Source of the DNA: Megamerina dolium
Lineage: Eukaryota; Arthropoda; Insecta; Diptera; Megamerinidae
NCBI GenBank assembly: GCA_963854835.1
Contig: OY978526.1
Coordinates: 86,666,846-86,730,845 of the forward strand
Reading direction: 5' to 3'
Length of the DNA stretch: 64,000 nt
In this document: in pieces, positions 35,935 through 47,900 of the stretch
Layout: each line of letters opens with the position of its first letter
Numbering within the stretch: the stretch's first letter is position 1
Program-made: the position numbers and the translations under genes
Notes under the pieces: model-generated
Told to the model about the DNA's origin: nothing
Seen by the model: the letters and a program-made list of their open reading frames with translations, nothing else
The model's database searches: none

Positions 35935-36960
35935 CATATATTTTGTCTTCAAAATAATCACCAATGGCATCTATGCACTTTTGTCACTTTAACGGTCATA
36001 TTTTGTACTACTTCTGGCGTGCAGGAGTCGATAAATTGGCGGAACCCATTTTTAACATCATCCTATGTTTGGAATTGTTTACCAATCAAAAAGTTGTCCA
36101 AATTTTTGAAGAAGTGATAATCAGTAGGTTCTAAGTAGGTACTGAATATGGTGGATGCTGAAGAACTTCCAATTCCAGCTCGATGAGCTTTGTTACCGTC
36201 TTTTGAGCTGTATGTGGGCGAGCGTAGTCGTGCAGAAGCAGTGAAGTCAACCTATTGACCAATCGCGGCTACTTCTCGGCCGAATTTTCCATCATTTCCT
36301 CTAACTAGTAATTCATGTGCCAGATCTCATGACGGAGTGATGGATAACACCTGAAGTAGACCACCAAACAGTCATCATTAGCTTCTTTTGATGGAGGCTT
36401 GGCTTAGGGTGGAAACGTTAGGAGATTCTTCAGCATCTAACCATTGATGTAAACGTTTGCAATTATCATATTGGATCCATAATTCATCACAAGTCACTAT
36501 CCGGCTTCATCACAAGCTTCGAGTCGCCGCTGCTTTTGTTGATCGGTTAATTCACGAGGTAACCATTTGTCTAACTTTTCAACCATTCCGATTTCCTCTA
36601 AATGAGGAAATATGGTTTTCTTGCAAACATTAAACATCATTGCCATCATGTCTTAGCATTTTCAGCTGGGTTAGGCTCCACAACTACTTTCAGGTCATCA
36701 TTGTTAACCTTAGGCTCAGGTCGGCCGTGTGGTGCATTTGAGAGCTCAATATCTCCTTTTCGGAATTTGGAAAACCAACGGGACACCGTCTGTTGCAAAA
36801 TCACTACATCTTCAACAACTTCGTTAATGTTGCGCGCAGTTTGCGCAGCTGTAGTGTTTCGAAAATATTCATATTCAATTAAGACACGAATTTCTGAGAT
36901 TTCCATTTTTTTCAAAAATTAACCGTTACACGAAGACATACTTTTTCAATGAAATAATAA
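35935..36960 (-). pseudogene. mariner transposase pseudogene, whole length
   Basis: Minus strand. The N-terminal frame (36915-36646) has ISEIRVLIEYEYFRNTTAAQ, TVSRWFSKFRKGDIELSN and HGRPEPKVNNDDLKVVVEPN, i.e. the mariner HTH and linker. In broken frames follow the cue VTCDELWIQYDN (first catalytic Asp near 36500, usual VTCDEKWI), the W..DAEESP block, LLHDYARPHTAQKTVTKL (second Asp, normally HDNARPH, near 36235) and LEVLQHPPYS. The expected third-Asp block SPDLAP..Y is disrupted. Many stops. No clear inverted termini were found, so bounds are approximate. Confidence 0.75.
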
Positions 36961-37907
36961 TGTGCGATTTATGTAAAATAATCGTCAAAAGCCGCTGGAA
37001 AAAATTGTAAATGCAAAAAAACCGCGACCTACTGAAATATCAGTTTTTAAAGTTAACGTTAACTGATTTCACTCACTTCATATGCCACAACCAATACATT
37101 CCCGATGTTTAGGTGATTTTTATGTTCATTTTGTATACAACTCCTTTTAAAGTGTGAGTATATGGGGGTAAGTATGGCATGCTCGGTGGAAATATTGAGG
37201 AGGAAAATTTGTTGAGGTGAAATCTTGAAACTTTTCATTATGCCAGTCTTGGTGTACATACTTTATTACACTTTAGATATGCATTTGTACTGTATGAATA
37301 TAAAATAATATGTATTTTCCAAACAATTTTCTCAAAATTGTGGAATTGATGTTTGTATTATATTACACTTAAATATGTAATTAAAAAGTGTGAGATAAAC
37401 GTTCTATTCTCCAAAATCGAATAAATATGTTAAGTATATGTTAATGTTTATGCCCAATCTTTTTTTCTTGTTTTGTGCCACAAATTGTCAAAAATAAATT
37501 ATTGCTAAACGCAATGGAAGCTACGTGCATGGAATTCACTCAATTCAAAATCATATTGTGAGAGACGAAGAACAAAAGTCAAATCGATGTAAATCTTAAG
37601 AGCCATAAGGACTTTTGCTATCCAAATATCATACATATGTGTATATGGTGGTCGTTGAAATACTTGATTCTGAATGCAAAGTGTTTACTTGAACAGCGAA
37701 GGAATTCTTTTTAATCACTTGTAATTCACATGTACTCGTATATACTATTTAGCTGTTGTGCGACCGTTCGCAATGTAATTGTTTGCATATTCATCAAATA
37801 TAAAAATTAATATGATTTGCACAAACTTTAACAATACGTGTGCACATTGGGGTGGATCAAATGCTATAGAGCCAAATTTTATTTGTCGATTGTTAGATGT
37901 GTTTTTT
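36961..37907. other. A+T-rich spacer
   Basis: No gene or repeat recognised before repeat copy C begins at its terminal hairpin. Confidence 0.45.
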
Positions 37908-37908
37908 T

Positions 37909-39478
37909 ATACCCTGCATAATGCAATATGCATGGTATATTCATTTCGGTCAGATGTTTGTGTCCACTTGAAGGAATCTCCGGAGATATAGACATGGATA
38001 TATATTCGTGATCAGCGTCGATTAAATTTTCGAATTAACGATGTCCGTCCGTCCGTCCGTCCGTCTGTCTGTCACCTGGCTGGTTCGCACGATAACTTGA
38101 GTAAATATTGAGCTAATTCGATGAAATTTGGCATAAGTAATCTATGATCCAAGGGTACGGAGGGGATTGATATTGGGCATGATCGGTCAATAACCACGCC
38201 CACACCAAGCATTCAAAGCGACTAACCTCGAAATTTTCAAAATCTTTAACTTGCTATAACTCACATAATATACCACTTGGGACAACAATATTTCGCTCAT
38301 AGAGTTACATTATACTACTATATAACCTTGCCAAAAGTGGGTGAGCCACGCCTACTTTCTAGCGTAGCTCCCATACAAAGTGTCTGTACTTCTTTTAAAT
38401 TGAAACTGCTGTAACTTCTACAATCTTCTGTCTAGAATAACCATAATTGACATTGAGATTAAAATGGCAGTGAGAAATAATATGGCAGAAAATCAGTGTG
38501 CCACGCCCACTCCTTTTTGGGTCTCCCATACAAAGTTGCGGAAATTAAAAAAAATGTTACCGGTTATAACTTGCAAACTATTCAGCGTAGAATAACGAGA
38601 TTTAAGGTGTGGATTAGTATTGTAAGAGCAACTAGGCTCACAGAAAATGGGCGCACCACGCCCACTGTTTATCGTAGCCCCCATACAAATTTTAAATTGA
38701 AACAGCTGTAACTTCGGCAATCTTCTGTCTAGAATAACCATAATTGACACTTAAATTAATATCGTAGTCGGAAAAAATCTGGCAGAAAATCAGTGTGCCA
38801 CGCCCACTCCTTCATGGGTCTCCCATACAAAGTCGAGTGAATTAAACTAAAATTTTAAGCTCCATAGCTTACAAACCATTTAGCCTAGGACAACGAGACC
38901 TAGGGTATGGATTAGTATTGTACGAACAACTAGGCTCACAGAAAATGGGCGCACCACGCCCAGTGTTTATCGTAGCCCCCATACAAATTTTAAATTGAAA
39001 CAGCTGTAACTTAGGCAATCTTATGTCTACAATAACCATAATTGACACTTAAATTAATATCGTAGTCGGAAATAATCTGGCGAAAAATCAGCGTACTACG
39101 CCCACTTCTTATTGGGGCTCCCATACAAAGTTGAGGAAATTAAACAAAAATGTTAACCACCATAACTATTCAACGTAGGACACCAAATTTAAGGTGTGGA
39201 TTAACATTGAAAAATTAATTGGATTTACTAGAAAGTGGTAAGCCACGCCCACTTTTTATATAGCTCCCATACTAAGCCTCGGAATTATCTTAAAATCCTT
39301 TTACTTCGTCAAAGTCAACCATATTTCGGGTGTAAATTAGTAGTATATGCAAAAATTGTTTCTCGAAAAGTGAAAATAAAAGAAAAGTTGGATATTCGAG
39401 TAAACTTTTTATATATAAATCTACATATGCAGGGTATAGTTTGGTCGGCCCTAGCCGACTGTAAGGAGATTTTTTTTT
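37909..39478 (+). repeat. Dispersed GGGCGTGG-box repeat, copy C (both ends)
   Basis: Plus orientation, 1.57 kb. Left end: hairpin 37909-37938 (ATACCCTGCATA, loop, TATGCATGGTAT). Then a (GTCC)n run at 38042-38066 and eight units with CCACGCCC-type boxes at about 38196, 38347, 38501, 38656, 38799, 38955, 39098 and 39243 (spacings 143-156). Right end: TATGCAGGGTATAGTTTGG, a GTCGGC/GCCGAC hairpin (39443-39458), then TGTAAGGAGA and a T tract. The left TATACCCTGCATA word and the right TATGCAGGGTATA are inverted copies, which suggests short sub-terminal inverted repeats. No coding capacity. Confidence 0.85.
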
Positions 39479-40441
39479 TTGTTCATTTTGTAAGGATCTG
39501 GTAATATTGAACCGCTCTCATATATGTATCATGCTATCAGTTGGCTTGTGTTTTATGCTCAGTTGAAAAGTAACTTTTACTGTTTTGTGCCTTTTTACTT
39601 GCTTATCTTTCTTGTTTATGTTCGCAAAACATAAAATTTCATAAACAAAATTTTCATTTATATATAAATAAGCTACATTGGCAAAAAATAAAAAAAAGGA
39701 TAGATGTGAAAGCAACTAATGCTAATCAATTTAGTACAGCATAACGCAACAGAATATGAAGCAAAATGAAGTCTAATGAAGACAAATATTTTATTTGCTC
39801 AATCGCAGTGGATTATGTTGCTATCAAAATAAGCCGACTTTTCCGAGGAGCAGTAGAGATCATATTGTTGAGGAACTCGCCTCGGATAGCTGGACTCTCA
39901 CAAAATCTTATTATAAAGGGGAACGATTTAGTTCAAGAAATAATCCAAATTTGCCTTTATTTAAAATTCCTGCGAACAAACAAAATTTTACAAAATAAAA
40001 ACCTTAAATTATGCAATAATTCGTACGTTAGAGTATGACAACCAGCAATTTTAAATTATATGTAGAACTGCTTCTTACAATCAATATCTTCTATCTACTT
40101 TTTGCAATTTTCTTAAATCTTAAAGAATATCGGTACCTCTATACATACACATACACACATACATCTACACAATCTAATACGTACTAAACTATACAGTTTT
40201 AAGTTGTGGCGGCAAAACATATATTTTACCGAAAACCTATGCACGATTGGAACGCCGTTAAGCCAAGTGTGCTGAAATTAAAGAAGATAATGTCGAAAAG
40301 AAAAAATAGATATGCATTCCTTGCTTCACAGCGATTTCTCTCATTCAACCCTCATATACATACATCAATAATGATATGTGCAGGTAATTTCAAAGAAATT
40401 AATTATATTATTTACGTACGCACATTTGACATTTCGATATA
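39479..40441. other. Spacer with one unassigned frame
   Basis: Overlapping plus-strand frames at 39766-40038 and 39795-39998 sit on a patch of higher complexity (around 39840-39910: TTTTCCGAGGAGCAGTAGAG). I recognise no domain. It could be an old element fragment. Confidence 0.35.
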
Positions 40442-41612
40442 CGAGGGGACTAACAAAAGTTCGTTAAGTTGAATGAATACGAAGGCAGTCCCAGAACTAC
40501 TCACCCAACAAAGAACACAACAGACTTGAGAACATTTTTCTTTATTTCTCAACATAATCTCCATTTAGCTCTATACACTTTTCCCAGCGATATTCTATAG
40601 CTTCGATACCCTGTTTATAGCATGAACTGTCCTTTTTCTTTAATTTCATCATTTAATTATCTCTGCATTACTACCAAAGACTTTTCCCTTCAAATTGTTC
40701 TTAATGTTTGCAAATAACCAGAAATCACAAGACGCCAGATCCGGGGAATATGGTGACAGACGAATTTCTTCGATGCCAGAAAATGCAATAAAATTACTTG
40801 TCATTTCAGCAGTGTGAGCTTTCTTTTGTTATCCAACAAATTTTCAAACACTTTTGGTAAGCAATCTACAGTATACCATTTTCGCAGTTACTCTCTGATA
40901 AGTATTTAGGTGAATAATAGCTACAATTCTAGCTATAGTAAAGTAAACCACAATCATCATTTTTATTGCTGACATTTGTTGCCTTGCTTTAAGAGGTGGA
41001 TTTGTCCCTCTGAAGTCCATATCATTAACTGCTGTTTAGTTTTTGGGTCGTACTTGTGAAACCAAGCTTCCTCACTTATTGTGATCATAGTGAAGTTTGC
41101 TAGACTCTCCGTTTTTGAATTTGCTTAGAAAATATTGAGCAAAATGAACTTGAACTTCTTGCTGACTATCATTCAACATTCGTGAGACTCATCGTGAGCA
41201 GATTTCTTCGAGTATTGTAAATCATTCCGCAATATTCACAATATAGCCATAGCATTCATTGGCTATCATTTTTTGTATCATTCGTGTCTCTTCGGTCTTC
41301 CTTTGACGAAGCTCGTCCTCCACGGATAAATGTCCAATCTGGAATCATTGATATCACTTACAGATGGTCTTAAGAGAAGGTGCATTTATTCCATATGCTG
41401 TTTGGAATTCAGTAAAAATTTCTAAGGGCTTAAGTTGACGTCGAAATCCATAAAGAATTGCATGTCGAATTTCTTCTAACGTTGATGGCAGAATTACCGC
41501 CAACCTTTCATCAGTAATTTTATGTTTTCTCATCTGCATTCTTAGCGATTTTTTAATTCTTCAAAATCATATAAAATATAATCAATTTACCGAACTTTTG
41601 TTAGTCCCTCCG
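40442..41612 (-). mobile_element. mariner element, both termini, decayed transposase
   Basis: Inverted termini GGGACTAACAAAAGTTCG (left near 40446, right reverse complement ending 41612) flanked by TA. The minus-strand reading gives ITDERLAVILPSTLEEIRHA, GFRRQLKPLEIFTEFQTAYG and NAPSLKTI as HTH region (41539-41360). It then gives SEEAWFHKYDPKTKQQ (first catalytic Asp position changed, near 41075) and LSPYSPDLASCDFWLF (third Asp near 40780). The second Asp block is not recognisable. There are many stops and shifts. Length 1171 bp is close to a full mariner, so decay is by point changes and not by a large deletion. Confidence 0.8.
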
Positions 41613-42834
41613 TACATACTGCATTATTTCGCTATCAATGAGATGAAAATGCCAATATTAAAATAAAATAGTTACAGAATGTAACGTTGATAAGCTATCA
41701 ATACTACTGTTATTGTTAGATTTGTGAAATATTGCAACAAAAATGTACAAAATATGTATTTTAACGTATTAATGTGCATACATTTATGCATATGTTCTCG
41801 TATCGGTGGAACTGAGAACAAACAAACGAACGTCAAACATTTTCCATCATTCATCAATCTCGCATAATTTTCAAACGAATTCATATCATAAATTCATATT
41901 TTTTTCCATACATATATATTTACTTCATTCGGATTGGTTTACGTTTATGTACGTGTGGTGTCAAATGTTAGAATAGATAAAAGTGCTTTAATAAGAACTG
42001 ACAACCAGATCTGCCCACCCGCATCATTAATATGAGTATATACATATCTTACGTGTATGTGTATGTATGTATTTATTGGTGTTGAAATAAAACTAACACG
42101 AATAAATTTATTTAATTTATGTATAAAAATATGTATGCAATGAGGCATACTGATATTTCCCATCAATACAACCCAATCTACTTTTACTTGAATTTACTTT
42201 TAAAAACCAATAATATTACATTACCAGCATAATGTTGCATTCACTACACATACACTCATGTATACATATATGTATATATGACAATATAATACAATTTTTA
42301 CAGTATCATTGTTTAAATTACTTTTGGAAACTAAAGTAGTGCTGACAATACTGTGGCAGGAAACGAATGTCACATTGATATTATTTCGTTCTCGTGTGAA
42401 CAATGACACGCAATGACGATATGTGCTTTTTTTTTTCTTCGATGTTCTGTTTAAACGAAATTACAAAAAAAAAAAAAGAAAATGTCATCTGTACACCATA
42501 TATGAATTGTATATTACAGATATTGTGAAGGTTGATGAACACAATGATGACAGCATAGCTGCAAATACTATAAGAAGAGCGCACTGAATATTTTTCATCA
42601 ATGTCCTTTGAGAATATCTGTTCATGATGACGATCGTATATTGAACCTTTGTTACGACACAATGGTGCACAAATGACAATTATTGTGGATTTATTTTTAC
42701 ACAACAGCGAGTAGTAGCATACAATTTCTGCACCCTACTTGAAAGTGAATTGAAAATCTCATCACAATTGCACTGGTGTACATGCATTTCTTTTTGAAAT
42801 GAACCAAATAAAAAAAAACCCAATAAATTCCACC
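41613..42834. other. A+T-rich spacer
   Basis: No gene or repeat recognised. TG/TA-rich patches at 42050-42070 and 42255-42275. Confidence 0.45.
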
Positions 42835-43565
42835 TACTCCTCATGACAGAGTCGACAGATATCGTCTTCAACCACACCTATTTTCTTCATAAGGTAATTG
42901 AGTCTACAGTGACCAGTGAGCAGCTCTGTATAGAGTTTTATGTCATTTCTGCTGAGGTTAAGAACAGCGTCCTCCCTAACATGTGTGGGATCAATAAGTC
43001 CCTTTGGCTGCCGCTTGCATGTTTGGGCTCTTCAGTAGTCGAGTAGATCCCGTTTCTTCCTTTCACAAGTGGTTTATGAAAGGTACTGTTTGTAGCCCCG
43101 CAGAAGGGCTCTGGCTGTTCGAGAGGCTGCATTTGTTGATACCACGGGTGCCCCTACGTATGCATTCTCTCTCACATACCTCTAAGGCATGGACTTCCGC
43201 CTGAAAGATGGAAGCTGTTTTCCCCATTGCGATTGCTTTTCGAAAATTTAGTCCAACAATTCCCGCCTCCGCACTGCCATCTTCTATCTTATACTCATCA
43301 GTGTATCACAACTGTGAGTACCCTTTTTGGGCCATATCGCTACTCCTTCAAGACGAACGATCGTTGATGACCACTTCAAAATGCTTGGAGAAGACTAGCT
43401 TTCCATCCATTTTGTCGAAGACCACAAGATATGGTGAGCCCCAAACGGTATCCGGGATCTTTGTATGTCCTATGAGATTGCCTTCTTTAATGTTAGAAAT
43501 ATTGGGCAGCCTTAGTGCCGAACTGAAATTTATGCACAACATTCTTAAGATATAATGCATTCATT
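42835..43565 (-). pseudogene. RNase H LINE fragment, third lineage
   Basis: Minus-strand reading: LRLPNISNIKEGNLIGHTKI and VVFDKMDGKLVFSKHFEVVI (43510-43380), YTDEYKIEDGSAEAGIVGLN as RNase H start (near 43305-43246; YTD then the acidic D), and ASIFQAEVHALEVCERECIR (near 43217). After frame changes comes AEMT.KLYTELLTGHCRLNY (near 42960-42900), then MKKIG and DDICRLC (near 42890-42845), the knuckle of RNase H-bearing LINEs. The order RNase H, then TGHC.LN, then Cys knuckle is diagnostic. Stops and frameshifts are present. It is not the same lineage as 0.5 kb or 28.7 kb judging by residues around FQAE. Confidence 0.7.
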
Positions 43566-44125
43566 TGAAAAAAATTAGAAAAAATAAATGGTTTAACCCT
43601 ATTTCCCCCTCAATCAAAACATTCTGGATAGCAATGAATCATATGCTCAAACTAAATCAGGTAATACTAAAAAATAATTCGAGGGGCATATACATACATA
43701 CACTGAGCTCTCACGATATTATTTAATAAGCAGATAAACTTCAATAGTATTATTTATATATACATATACGCATACGCATTATGCAGAGACAACGGAAAAT
43801 GTCTAAAGTACGTTTCAATGAACACATTGCAATTAAATACTAGATGCGTAAGTATATGCTTGTAATTATGATAATCTTTTGTACTAATCCTTATGAGTAA
43901 TTACTAATATTTAATACCAAATGCTGCATAATTAAATCTTAAAAACAACTCTCCTTATAAAAAGAATAAAGAAGAAGTTATTAGGTATTAACATTCCAAC
44001 GTTATCCTACATAACACACATTGTACATAGTCATATGTCGAATATGTAGATCAACATGTAATTTACTTATTATGCATGGTTTTTTCGCTTTTTCTTGTTT
44101 TTTTTTCAGTATCAGGACCAGTAGG
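43566..44125. other. A+T-rich spacer
   Basis: Nothing recognised. Confidence 0.45.
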
Positions 44126-44232
44126 TAATGCATGAGTCGTGAGTAATGCATAAGTCGTGAGTCCAAAACCTGGATGAAGCAAATATTTAATATTGAAAAG
44201 ATTTTTCTTTCTAATGATACCGACATATAAAA
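44126..44232 (+). mobile_element. SINE fragment (same family as 63834-64000)
   Basis: Bases 44144-44226 align with 63880-63960: GTCGTG, CC.GG.TGA.GCA, TTTAATAT.GAA, AGATTTTTCTTTC and ..TACC. The tRNA-like head is only partly retained here. An 18-bp tandem (TAATGCATGAGTCGTGAG, 44126-44161) sits at the B-box side. No coding content. Confidence 0.55.
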
Positions 44233-44235
44233 AAG

Positions 44236-44405
44236 CATCTAAAAGAGCTCTGTGACAAAGCTCAGAAAAGGTGATGTCACAATGGTTCTGCCATTCGGAA
44301 CCGACTAATATAAGTATGTAGTTTCCTCACATCTGTACTAGAAGAGAAGCTCGCTCAGAGGGCCTTCGGGGCCTATAAATGCCATATATTTACTTTTATT
44401 TTTTT
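44236..44405 (-). pseudogene. Second R2-type LINE fragment
   Basis: The minus-strand reading LVGSEWQNHCDITFSELCHR followed by ALLDA matches the part just before the CCHC finger in the 32.1-kb element (SERKNRCDITFSELYHKVLL). DNA similarity continues to about 44405 (GGCCTTCGGGGCCTATAAAT against GCCCTTTGGGGCTTTAAATG). The finger and endonuclease are absent. Confidence 0.62.
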
Positions 44406-44879
44406 TTTTATCAGAAGCACTGATGTCAGTATGAAAGAATTTCTTGCAATTTGTATAAAATTAATAAATATTGGTGTCACGACTTAATACTCCACTTGAG
44501 GTGAGCACATTCTACATAAAAGTGGTTTCATGTTACATGAACATATGCTGTAGTGTACAACATATTGCATATATTAATATATATTACACAGTTTGAAGTT
44601 ATATACTTGAACACTATTGGCACACATGGCACATTAGTGATAGTTCTTGTTGCATGTCACAACGTAATTTTGGGTTGTATTTTTTTTTTTTTTTTAATAA
44701 CGAGTAACATGTTAGTGGTGGTCTGCTGATATTTTCGCAAGGCAACGTGGCTAACTGCTTCAACCTGGCGAAGCTAGCGCAATCCTTCTTGAACTCATCG
44801 CAATTCAACTCACTCATCATCATGTAGTTTGTCCTGCTTACTATGTGATAACGTCTTCATTCTAAATAGGGGTCCTCCT
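44406..44879. other. Spacer, right part probably RTE 5' UTR
   Basis: T tract at about 44682-44694. The GC rise from about 44735 suggests the 5' UTR of the RTE piece that follows, but no other copy in the window covers it. Confidence 0.4.
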
Positions 44880-45363
44880 TGTTATTACCTTCATTTTAAT
44901 GGGGAGCCTCTATGCGGCGACCTCCGGGCAACGTCGTTCCAGCATTCACTGAGCGGCGGCTTCTCTCAATTCGACGTTGTGCGTTGGGCTTGGAACCCAC
45001 CACATAGAAACCGTGAAGAACACAACAGTGCCTCGGAGGACTATCGCTTTTGATGATGACACCCGCAAACGAAAAAAGGACCTCGATTTACGAATATGCA
45101 TCTGTAACGTCCGATCACTCTATAGGGAAAGAGCCTCTATCCAGCTTGTGTTGATATCCTCGAGAAGAACAAGGTTGACATCACCGCTCTCCAGAAAATG
45201 CGATGGACAGGACAGAGCTGCTCCAAAAGATCATACTGTAACATCTACTATAGTTGCCATACGGAGAGGGACAAACTAGGATGTGGATTTTTGGTCAGCA
45301 AGAGACTCCGACACCTGGTCTCACAGTTCATGCCTGTGAGGAAGAAGAAGAAGAAGAAGAAGC
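44880..45363 (+). pseudogene. RTE 5' region with endonuclease start, fused to (AAG)n
   Basis: Plus-strand fragment with the 5' portion shared with 6123-6225. The endonuclease start reads, across small frame changes, DLRICICNVRSLYRERASIQ (45083-45142; relatives have TWNVRSLY), ILEKNKVDITAL, MRWTGQSCSKRSYCNIYYSC (45198-45257) and GCGFLVSKRLRHLVSQFMPV (45282-45341). These are the early motifs of the AP-like endonuclease that nicks the target. The copy then stops abruptly and an AAG tract runs to 45363, with no RT and no GGTTGTTATGGCC terminus. Confidence 0.7.
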
Positions 45364-46896
45364 ATTCCTACATTTTTTGACACTGCCCACCGCTTATCCA
45401 TGTATTTTCTCTCATTAATGTTGAAATATTGCATGTCATAAAATTTGCGTAACACTTTCTAAATTCTTCACGATAAGCATCATTATTTTGACACAAAAAT
45501 TGACAAAAATGGCAAATTTTTTTTTGGTGCCGCACAAAATCTTACATTTTAAATAAATCCAAACTATTTATGAACCTTTTTCCAGTTCATAAAATTAATT
45601 TCACAAAAGAAACAAAACCTAATTACAATCTCTTAACAAAGTCAAAATTTTTATCTATGTTGGAGTAAGTTGACAACGGTTCACACTGAATATTGAAATA
45701 AAAATGGGGTAAAACAAAAACCTATAACTGCAATATATTCATGTATATATCGTATAAGATTTAAAATAATACATAGAGAAAAGTGATATTTTTCTTTTGA
45801 ACACTTCACTTTTTTCTTTCTCGTGGCTTATCCATAGCGATATAATTTATCTAGTGACCCAATGAACGAAGCATTCTTTTGTTATGTGTTATTGCCGCCT
45901 GTGGCCAGCGCCGCTACGGAAGGTATCACTACTACAAAGGAAATGTTGTTTATAATCATATACTTCTATGCGACTAAGACACAAAAAAAAATTTGCGCAA
46001 ATATAAATAAAATTAGTCAAATGTGAAGAACAAAAAATAGATAATTTCACTCATCTTCAATTTCATTAAATACCATCTCAAAGTGAGATAAAAAGAGGAC
46101 ATTATATTTGAATGCTTGACTTATTAATGTCATATAATACTATACCATATATATTCGTGTGATTTATGATATAAATTAATACTTGCTAGTCAATCGAACA
46201 CTATATAAATCTGTTTGTAGGGGTAGGGGAAGAATAAAAAATAAAATTTTATGAAACAAATATTAGTATAGACTTACATTTTAAAAACATAAGTATAAGT
46301 ATAATAGAAAAGAATAGTTAAAAATATCATGAATATTATTCACACATATTGTACAGATTACATGTTATTTCATTTCTATATACAATCATTTCAAATCTTC
46401 CGACCTGCTTTGCAATATTGAAATTCCCTATTGCTAATACAAAAAGAGCCAACTAAGAGTAACTCTTATTGCATTTTATTCAATTCTCACCTTTTTCAAA
46501 CGGAACCTGTACGTACAACAAAGGGATTTTTTTTTGGAAAATTTGCTCTTTGGTTTTTAATGAAGAACCATAGAAGCAACCTATGAAAATATGAGTACAT
46601 ATGAAGTAAGAAAATAAAAAAGTATACATGAAGAGAAAAAAACAACAACAAGAAAATCACATAAAATTTTAAAAAAATATTAGAAGGTGATATAAAGCTA
46701 AGGAAATCATGAGTATACTGAAATATGTACATAAGAGTATATGCATATGTTTTTAAAGGTAAGGTAATTAATTTTCAGTTCATTACGTATTCTATTTTTC
46801 TTTCTAATAAAAAAATACAGATGAATATTTGATGTTCTTTCTTATCGAATTAAACAAGTTTTTATTATTTTACATAATAACCCCTTTTACATTCTG
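45364..46896. other. A+T-rich spacer
   Basis: No gene recognised. One patch of higher complexity at about 45890-45935 (TGCCGCCTGTGGCCAGCGCC) could not be assigned. Confidence 0.45.
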
Positions 46897-47309
46897 TCAA
46901 ATAAGTACCCGGAAATTCTCATTTTTATTTTTCCCTCTGAGAATATTTCTTCTCGCCCCTCTTTGAACGATTTATACCAATCGTAAACTTGAGTTTTCGA
47001 CATGGTTGAATCACCAAATGTTTTTTTTTCAACATTTCCAACGTTTTGGCACAAGAAATTTCGTTTGAAACACAAAATTTCACACAAACTCTTTGTTCGA
47101 TATTTTTATCCATAGTAAAAATCGCAACGCACACAAAAGGTTGAACTTGTTCCTAATGACGCCGTAACCAAACTAAATGACACATAGCAATAAAAATTCA
47201 CAGAATAGTGGCTGACAGTTGTGCCAACCTGAGAAAAAATTTTTTTTGAAATATTCTCAGAGGGAAAATTAAAAATGAGAATTTCCGATTTCCGGGTACT
47301 TATTTGACA
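46897..47309 (-). mobile_element. mariner deletion derivative (MITE-like), 413 bp
   Basis: Long inverted termini of about 55 bp: TGTCAAATAAGTACCCGGAA on the left, its complement on the right (ending 47309), and inner AATATTCTCAGAGGGAAAA on both sides. Inside lies only the N-terminal half of a mariner transposase on the minus strand: EQRVCVKFCVSNEISCAKTL (47100-47035), then after a 1-nt slip at an A run FGDSTMSKTQVYDWYKSFKE (HTH, near 47015-46960). No catalytic domain, so it could only move with help. TA follows the right end; the left flank reads TC. Confidence 0.8.
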
Positions 47310-47479
47310 TAATGTAAATCATATCATTAAACATGTATATAAACTTTTTATATTGCAATATTGTATTCACTGTGTGTATTTGTATTAGAGATGTTGTAAA
47401 TTTAAATTAGAAATACAAATTTTAAGATTTTCTTTGGTATTTCGCTACTCATTTTTTGAAGGTTTTCTTAGAAAAAAAA

Positions 47480-47851
47480 AAGGAGCCAGGAGTGGTATGA
47501 TCAGGATTGTCGCAACGCTACCGCAAAGAAAAACGCCTTCTACAGAAAAACCCTGAGTTGATGGCGAGTACCGAATGAGGTACAACGATGAGCTGTATGA
47601 GCTGTACGCTGACATTGACATAGTCAGGTTGAATCAAAATCCAGCCGCTGCGCTGGCTGGGTCATATCGAGCGAATGAAAGAAGACGCTCCAGCGAAGAG
47701 GGTATTTAATTCAGCACCCGCTTGAGGGCGTAGAAGAAGAGGAAGACCAATCCTCCGTTGGAAGAACCAAATGTTGGCAACCGAAGAACAGAGAATACTG
47801 GTGCCGCATTATATATTCGGCCTAAATCGATCATCGGTTGTTATGGCCCCA

Positions 47852-47882
<31 letters not shown>

Positions 47883-47900
47883 AAGAAGAAGAAGAACAAG
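47480..47900 (+). mobile_element. RTE deletion derivative with (AAG)n tail
   Basis: Begins with SQEWYDQDCRNATAKKNAFY (47483-47543), the linker between endonuclease and RT in this family, then jumps to GEYRMRYNDELYELYADIDI (47559-47618), which lies behind the RT core (compare 13605). The whole RT is missing. The end carries frameshifts, then TATTCGGCCTAAATCGATC, GGTTGTTATGGCC (47835-47847) and an AAG tract of about 45 bp to 47896. The terminus matches the 12.4- and 6.1-kb copies, but the tail unit differs (AAG here, TAAG there). Confidence 0.75.

Noticed and set aside
38493..38750. Frames of 70-85 codons shared by repeat copies A, B and C on both strands
   Set aside because: They run across repeat units, occur on both strands and lack any domain; similarity follows from DNA similarity of the repeat, not coding constraint.
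39443..39478. Helitron-like 3' end of the dispersed repeat (hairpin near the terminus)
   Set aside because: No CTRR end after the hairpin, no TC start and no Rep/helicase; hairpin alone is insufficient.
45105..45130. Resemblance to the T7 promoter (CACTCTATAGGGA)
   Set aside because: Only part of the motif, inside RTE endonuclease coding sequence; chance.
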